A DNA stretch of 64,000 bases from Ruminococcus flavefaciens 007c. Its GTDB lineage: Bacteria; Bacillota; Clostridia; Oscillospirales; Ruminococcaceae. The translations under genes and the position numbers were made by a program. Positions within the stretch are counted from its first letter, which is position 1; each line of letters begins with the position of its first letter. The stretch covers positions 129,001-193,000 of the forward strand of contig NZ_ATAX01000028.1 of the NCBI RefSeq assembly GCF_000571935.1. Reading direction: 5' to 3'. Shown one piece after another: positions 59,978 to 64,000 of the stretch. The notes below the pieces were generated by a model. The model was not told where the DNA came from, searched no databases, and saw only the letters and a program-made list of their open reading frames with translations.

Positions 59978-60694
59978 TTATTTGTACCAGTTGAAATAGC
60001 TGGTGCTTACATAAAATGCTATTGCTGCTACGTCCTCGTTGTCGATCTTGCCGTCTATATTCACATCTGCTCTTCTTCTTTCAGCAGCTGAGAGGTTTGT
60101 AAAGGAATTATTGAGTATATCTCTTTCCAGCTTGCGAGCGTCGGAATTCGTAACATATCCGTCACTGTCAACATCGCCCCAGTTTACATACAAAGAATCT
60201 ATTTTACCGAGCACATAGAAATAGATAAGCTTGTAGTCGCACATATTCATCACACCGTCAGCATTGACGTCTGCTCTGATAAGGTTGATATTGGACTGTG
60301 TTGAATGAGTAGCGCAGAATGTCTGAACCTTTAAAACGTCGTTAAGGTCAACTGTGCCGTTGCCGTTGGCATCGCCAAGTATCTTCTGACCTGCTGCATT
60401 CTTTACATAGTAATCAAGGATCTTATCTGCATCAGATACAGTGATAACACCGTCAGCGTTGATATCTGCACGCTTTCTCTGATCGGAATTCAGATACTGC
60501 TGATGTGTTGCCCAGTAATAAACCTGATTATAGTCATTGATGCCGACAGCTCCGCTATGGTCAACATCACCGTAATAATTCTTTACTCTGTCATTCGGGA
60601 GAGCTGCGTCAGCTGTGAGTGAACCTGCCATAGGAAGTACGCCGATAACTGCTGCCGAAAGAACTGCTGCGATTTTTCTGATAGATTTTTTCAT
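59978..60694 (-). CDS. Secreted protein made of three tandem dockerin modules
   Basis: A 238-residue protein. The signal peptide (about 1-31, ending LTADA) is followed by six F-hand calcium repeats, that is three dockerin-like pairs and nothing else. The repeats start at about residues 42 (GDVDHSGAVGINDYNQ), 76 (ADINADGVITVSDADK), 107 (GDANGNGTVDLNDVLK), 141 (ADVNADGVMNMCDYKL), 173 (GDVDSDGYVTNSDARK) and 209 (ADVNIDGKIDNEDVAA). Each has the D-x-D/N-x-D/N-G pattern of type I dockerins. No catalytic or sugar-binding domain is present. ATG 60694 has AAAGG upstream; the ATG at 60703 is too close to it. It might link several cohesin proteins in the cellulosome. Confidence 0.88.
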   Translation of the reverse strand: MKKSIRKIAAVLSAAVIGVLPMAGSLTADAALPNDRVKNYYGDVDHSGAVGINDYNQVYYWATHQQYLNSDQRKRADINADGVITVSDADKILDYYVKNAAGQKILGDANGNGTVDLNDVLKVQTFCATHSTQSNINLIRADVNADGVMNMCDYKLIYFYVLGKIDSLYVNWGDVDSDGYVTNSDARKLERDILNNSFTNLSAAERRRADVNIDGKIDNEDVAAIAFYVSTSYFNWYK

Positions 60695-60821
60695 TTTTTT
60701 CATTTCCTTTTCTTAGATTTTCGAGAACGCGCATTCTATGCTTAACATTGTACATTAAATATTTGAACATTACTGATTTGTTGCATCAGGTTAACAGCTT
60801 TTTGTATGATTAGTAATAAAC

Positions 60822-60843
60822 AAATGGCTATTTTTAGCCATTT
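60822..60843. repeat. Perfect 9-bp inverted repeat upstream of the dockerin gene
   Basis: AAATGGCTA (60822-60830), TTTT, TAGCCATTT (60835-60843). It is about 130 bases upstream of the dockerin start, between that gene and the DtxR-like gene. No clear promoter is seen here. It may be an operator or a second terminator; the remaining bases 60695-60870 hold nothing else I recognise. Confidence 0.5.
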
Positions 60844-60870
60844 TGACTGTCACACAAGGCAGAGTAAAAA

Positions 60871-60934
60871 AAAACGGTACACTCTGGCCGGCTTCCCTTA
60901 GCGGAAAGCACGGCTGCCCATCGTGTACCGTTTT
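60871..60934 (-). terminator. Terminator of the DtxR-like gene with a 40-base structured loop
   Basis: AAAACGGTACAC (60871-60882) pairs with GTGTACCGTTTT (60923-60934). The 40-base interior has its own stem (GCCG-GCTTCC with GGAAAGC-A-CGGC). The leftward T-run is long. The outer stem is identical to that of the terminator at 59936-59963. Confidence 0.7.
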
Positions 60935-60937
60935 ATT

Positions 60938-61324
60938 TTATGCTTCTTTTTTTTTGAGTGTACGTTTTACTACACCCTTGAGCCGCTCACAGGTCTCATG
61001 AGGAAAGTCAGTAATGAACTTTATGGTCTCATCATGAGCTTCTTCCTCAGGAAGTTTCAAAAATTTATGGAAGAACATAAACACCTCATCAAAGGAGGAA
61101 AAGATCTCGCCTGCAGCTCTTTCGCCTTCGGGCGTAAGAACCACGCTGTTGCAGAAGTCCTCGTATACATATCCGCATTCGGCAAGGCAGCGCAGCATCT
61201 TGCTGACGCTGGGTCTCGAAACGCCGAGATGACGTGATATATTCACGCAGCGTACATACTCCTCCGAATTGGCAAGTTCCTTGATTGCTATTAAGTATTT
61301 TATCTGGCCTGTGCAATTTTTCAT
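60938..61324 (-). CDS. DtxR/MntR-like transcriptional regulator
   Basis: A 128-residue winged-helix protein. The N-terminal HTH (YLIAIKELANSEEYVRCVNISRHLGVSRPSVSKMLRCLAECGYV) has the family V-S-R/x-P-S-V-S pattern. The rest (about 75-128) resembles the DtxR dimerisation domain. Metal ligands of MntR/DtxR (His77, Glu99, Glu102, His103 in B. subtilis) are not clearly kept; the region reads FHKFLKLPEEEAHDETIKFITDF. It may respond to a different signal. ATG 61324 is used, with AAAGGG nine bases upstream; an in-frame TTG at 61342 is less likely. The target is unknown. Confidence 0.75.
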   Translation of the reverse strand: MKNCTGQIKYLIAIKELANSEEYVRCVNISRHLGVSRPSVSKMLRCLAECGYVYEDFCNSVVLTPEGERAAGEIFSSFDEVFMFFHKFLKLPEEEAHDETIKFITDFPHETCERLKGVVKRTLKKKEA

Positions 61325-61366
61325 AATCATTATCCCTTTCAATAATCCTTAGTATATCATATAGTG

Positions 61367-61951
61367 TTATTTATCTGAGTCTATAAGATGCCAGTAGCCC
61401 TTGAGGTAAACCGCGCCCGAAATAACTGTAAGTATCGTAGAGATCCATACAAGTACAGGTACAAAGATATTATCCACAAAGCTCCTGAATGCTCCGGGAA
61501 GTTCAAACCCGAAATCATAGCATATAAACAGCCAGAACAGTATTGCTACTATCGCTACCATTGTGAATGCGGTCTTCAGCTTACCCCAAATGCCTGCTGC
61601 CACAACGATTCCGCTGTTAGCCGCAAGCAGCCTGAGTCCCGACACCATAAACTCTCTCGCTGTTATTATTATAAGCGGTATTGCTCCCATTCTCACCTCC
61701 TCAAGTTCAACAAATACGGTCAGCGCCGCTATTACCAATACCTTGTCCGCCAACGGATCAAGGAATTTACCGAAATTAGTCACCAGATTACGTTTTCGTG
61801 CTATTTTTCCGTCGAGGGCGTCTGTTATGGACGCCGCCGCAAATATCATCAGTGCAATGCCATAGTGAAACGGTATGTTTATATACATAAACAGCAGAAA
61901 AAACGGAATAAGGATGACTCGTAGCAGAGTCAGCTTATTTGGCAGATTCAT
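61367..61951 (-). CDS. pgsA: CDP-diacylglycerol-glycerol-3-phosphate 3-phosphatidyltransferase PgsA
   Basis: A 194-residue CDP-alcohol phosphotransferase that makes phosphatidylglycerophosphate for phospholipids. The signature D-x2-D-G-x2-A-R-x8-G-x3-D-x3-D reads DALDGKIARKRNLVTNFGKFLDPLADK. About five helices are visible. The start NLPNKLTLLRVILIPFFLL is typical. It overlaps rimO by four bases. The order recX-rimO-pgsA is common in Clostridia. Confidence 0.93.
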   Translation of the reverse strand: MNLPNKLTLLRVILIPFFLLFMYINIPFHYGIALMIFAAASITDALDGKIARKRNLVTNFGKFLDPLADKVLVIAALTVFVELEEVRMGAIPLIIITAREFMVSGLRLLAANSGIVVAAGIWGKLKTAFTMVAIVAILFWLFICYDFGFELPGAFRSFVDNIFVPVLVWISTILTVISGAVYLKGYWHLIDSDK

Positions 61952-63279
61952 TGGCTAATCACCTCTCCTATCAGGTCGTAATCAAGTGTATCGGTGATCC
62001 TTATAGTTACATAATCGCCGATCTGAAGCGGCCTCTCCGATGTGAAGAATACCTTTCCGTCGATGTCCGGTGCATCCAGCGCCGTCCTGCCGAACCAGCA
62101 CTCGCCGAACCTGTCATAGCCTTCGACTACTGCGGTAAATTCTTTACCCATGAGTTTTTCATTATTCTCACAGCTTATGAGCATCTGCTGCTCCATGATT
62201 ATATCTGCACGGTGAGCCGCTGTCTCCTCGTCGATCTGACCGGGAAGATCATAGGCCTTTGTGCCTTCCTCCCGTGAGAAAGCAAAACAGCCAAGCCTGT
62301 CGAAACGCACCCTCTTGACGAATTCTGCCAGCTCCTCGAACTGCTCCTCGGTCTCTCCGGGGAAGCCCGTGATAAGAGTGGTCCTGAGCACTATTCCCGG
62401 CACCTTTTCGCGTATATGAGCGAAAAGCGCCTCAAGTCTGCCGGTATCGCCCCAGCGGTTCATGCGGCCGAGGATCTCACCGTTGCAGTGCTGAATAGGT
62501 ATTTCAAGGTACTTCACCAGTTTATCCTCGCGGGCGATGACGTCCAGAAGCTCGTCGTTTATACGCTCGGGATAGCAGTAAAGAGTACGTATCCAGCGGA
62601 GGCCGTCTATTTTGCAAAGCTCTGTAAGGAGCTCTGCAAGCTTTGGCTCGCCGTAAAGATCATTTCCGTAAAGCGCCGTATCCTGTGCGATGACTACCAG
62701 CTCTGTAACGCCGTTTTCGGCGAGCTTTCTTGCTTCCGCAATAACGTCCTCCATCGGTACGCTGCGGAATTTGCCTCTTATCAAAGGTATAGCACAGTAG
62801 GTACAGCAGTTTGAGCAGCCCTCTGCCACCTTGAGATACGTAAAGAACGGCAGCGTTGAGATTATCCTTTCGCCGCTGAGCTCTGCTTCAAGCTTAGGAG
62901 CAAAGCACACATATCTCTCGTCGGCCAGAACGTGATCCAGAACATCGACTATATCCTTTGTACTGCCGATGCCTATGACAGCGTCCGCCTCGGGAAACTG
63001 CTCGGCAGCCTCGTCCTTATACCTTTCAACGAGGCAGCCTGTGATTATTATTTTTTTGAGCGTACCTTCCTCCTTGAGCTTTCCCAACTCAAGGATAGTG
63101 TCGATAGCCTCCTCCTTGGCGGACTTTATAAAGCCGCAGGTATTCACTATCGCCACATCTGCAAGCCCGGGCTCTGTCACCAGCTTGTAGCCGTGGCTCC
63201 TGAGCTTGTAGAGCATACGCTCCGAATCAACAAGGTTCTTTGAACAGCCAAGAGAAACCATTCCCACCTTGATCGCCAT
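61948..63279 (-). CDS. rimO: Ribosomal protein S12 methylthiotransferase RimO
   Basis: A 443-residue radical SAM enzyme that adds a methylthio group to Asp88 of ribosomal protein S12. The N-terminal UPF0004 domain starts AIKVGMVSLGCSKNLVDSERM, with the first cluster Cys residues. The radical SAM cluster motif is CSNCCTYC (CxxxCxxC), followed by AIPLIRG. A TRAM domain forms the C-terminus. ATG 63279 is chosen, with GGAGG nine bases upstream, one base after the recX stop. An in-frame ATG 24 bases further upstream lies within recX. Confidence 0.94.
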   Translation of the reverse strand: MAIKVGMVSLGCSKNLVDSERMLYKLRSHGYKLVTEPGLADVAIVNTCGFIKSAKEEAIDTILELGKLKEEGTLKKIIITGCLVERYKDEAAEQFPEADAVIGIGSTKDIVDVLDHVLADERYVCFAPKLEAELSGERIISTLPFFTYLKVAEGCSNCCTYCAIPLIRGKFRSVPMEDVIAEARKLAENGVTELVVIAQDTALYGNDLYGEPKLAELLTELCKIDGLRWIRTLYCYPERINDELLDVIAREDKLVKYLEIPIQHCNGEILGRMNRWGDTGRLEALFAHIREKVPGIVLRTTLITGFPGETEEQFEELAEFVKRVRFDRLGCFAFSREEGTKAYDLPGQIDEETAAHRADIIMEQQMLISCENNEKLMGKEFTAVVEGYDRFGECWFGRTALDAPDIDGKVFFTSERPLQIGDYVTIRITDTLDYDLIGEVISQ

Positions 63280-63280
63280 A

Positions 63281-63922
63281 TCAGTTTTCCTCCTCAGTAT
63301 CATCAGCGTTCTCGAAATACTCCTTCACGGCACGGTTTATCTCTGTATAATCGTATCCGTAGCGTACAAGAGCGCTTTTGACCTTCTCTATTGATTTTCT
63401 GTCCTCACGGTCCGTGAGACAGCGTGAATGCTTTGTGCGCAGGAGCTCCGCAAGGTTCTCCGCGAAGGTATCGGAATAAGGTGCAAGTGCGTCCTCAGCG
63501 ATGAATTCGCTTATCCCCTTCTGCATGAGCTCACGTTTTGAGCGGCGGAAGCCGTAGTGTTTTACCTCTACCAGCTTTCGCGCCATGCGCTCGGCATATC
63601 TTTCGTCATCTATGAAGCCATGTTCTGTAAGTCTTGTCATTACCGCCGTGCAAAGCGGCTCGCTTTTGTAATTGTCTATGAGTCTGCCAAACATTTCGGA
63701 ATAGGTGTAGTCCCTGTAATCCAGCAGATACAGAGCTCTCTGATAGGCTCTGCGGAAATTTGAAGCATAGACTATCTTCCTGAGTGTATCGCGGTCTGTC
63801 TCCATACCCGGGCGTATGCCGAAATCGGTGATTATGTCCGCATGGAGATAGAGCCTGCGCCCGTCGTCGAGCTCCGCCTCGTAGGTCGAGCCCTTATAGC
63901 GGGTGACAGAAGTTATCTTCAT
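63281..63922 (-). CDS. recX: Regulatory protein RecX
   Basis: A 213-residue RecX with three-helix repeats (ALYLLDYRDYTYSEMFGRLIDNY; MTRLTEHGFIDDERYAERMARKLVEVKHYGFRRSKRELMQKG). An N-terminal extension of about 60 residues, as in other Firmicutes, is present. RecX controls RecA filaments. The ATG overlaps the stop of the preceding probable recA gene (TAATG). It is followed by rimO. Confidence 0.9.
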   Translation of the reverse strand: MKITSVTRYKGSTYEAELDDGRRLYLHADIITDFGIRPGMETDRDTLRKIVYASNFRRAYQRALYLLDYRDYTYSEMFGRLIDNYKSEPLCTAVMTRLTEHGFIDDERYAERMARKLVEVKHYGFRRSKRELMQKGISEFIAEDALAPYSDTFAENLAELLRTKHSRCLTDREDRKSIEKVKSALVRYGYDYTEINRAVKEYFENADDTEEEN

Positions 63923-64000
63923 TATTCCTCAGCAGGAGTGAATTCCTCAAAATTATCATCAAAGCTTGCAAGAACGTCCTCGCTTGCAGCCTCGCCACCC
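63922..64000 (-). CDS. recA: Probable RecA C-terminus (cut by window edge)
   Basis: Only the last 25 residues are visible, rich in acidic residues (EDVLASFDDNFEEF) before the stop TAA at 63924-63922. Acidic tails like this are typical of RecA, and recA directly precedes recX in many bacteria. The stop overlaps the recX start. Identification depends mainly on the neighbour. Confidence 0.55.
   Translation of the reverse strand, partial: GGEAASEDVLASFDDNFEEFTPAEE

Noticed and set aside
1..64000. tRNA, rRNA, IS elements, prophage genes, CRISPR arrays, replication origin
   Set aside because: None was seen: no tRNA-like cloverleaf with CCA, no transposase, integrase or phage motifs, no regularly spaced repeats longer than the short ones listed.

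Overview
The window looks like chromosomal DNA of a fibre-degrading Ruminococcus (R. flavefaciens/R. albus type, Gram-positive Clostridia). The evidence is a multimodular xylanase with an internal dockerin, a protein made only of dockerin repeats, a lipoprotein with a cohesin-like domain, Gram-positive promoters and ribosome binding sites, a T-box leader, a CIRCE/HrcA operator, and frequent TTG/GTG starts. I see no rRNA, tRNA, IS element, prophage or CRISPR array. Species assignment is inference.

Layout. 1-2.9 kb: the 5' part of a multidrug-type ABC exporter, divergent from a CPBP (CAAX-like) membrane protease, with a second CPBP protease convergent to it. 2.9-9.7 kb: a xylan locus with a YicI-type GH31 alpha-xylosidase divergent from a 1295-residue secreted CBM22-GH10-CBM22-dockerin-GH43-CBM6-like enzyme. 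10-30.2 kb: an Ap4A-hydrolase-like Nudix gene, then a long leftward run of mostly housekeeping genes (DUF4317, cohesin-like lipoprotein, Clp ATPase, CvpA-like, DUF5711, truA, YfhO-like, ecfT-ecfA2-ecfA1, a lipoprotein, DUF6440, a methyltransferase, glmM, a C39-like protein, ruvB-sseB-like-ruvA-ruvC). 30.3-34.3 kb: rightward pheA, a short metH and a small zinc-ribbon protein. 34.4-41.7 kb: a leftward operon of ABC ATPase, FtsX-like permease, serine beta-lactamase-like hydrolase, response regulator and histidine kinase. 41.9-54.2 kb: a tight leftward 11-gene surface-polysaccharide operon (Wzm/Wzt exporter, coiled-coil methyltransferase, four GT4 enzymes, GtrB-like GT2, GT-C-like membrane protein, flippase-like protein). 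54.2-57.9 kb: walJ-rlmH and a Cys T-box operon (hypothetical gene plus cysS). 58-64 kb: htpG under a perfect CIRCE, a triple-dockerin protein, a DtxR-like regulator, pgsA, rimO, recX and the end of probable recA.

How it fits together. The GH31 and the xylanase would release and trim xylan oligosaccharides outside and inside the cell. The dockerins of the xylanase and of the repeat protein, together with the lipid-anchored cohesin-like protein, are candidate parts of a cell-surface cellulosome. The ABC/serine hydrolase/two-component operon looks like a cell-envelope stress or peptide-antibiotic module with its own operator. The polysaccharide operon resembles ABC-exported, terminally capped glycans (Wzm/Wzt/WbdD logic) combined with a GtrB-flippase-GT-C decoration module.

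All names rest on reading motifs and gene order by eye; no database search was run.
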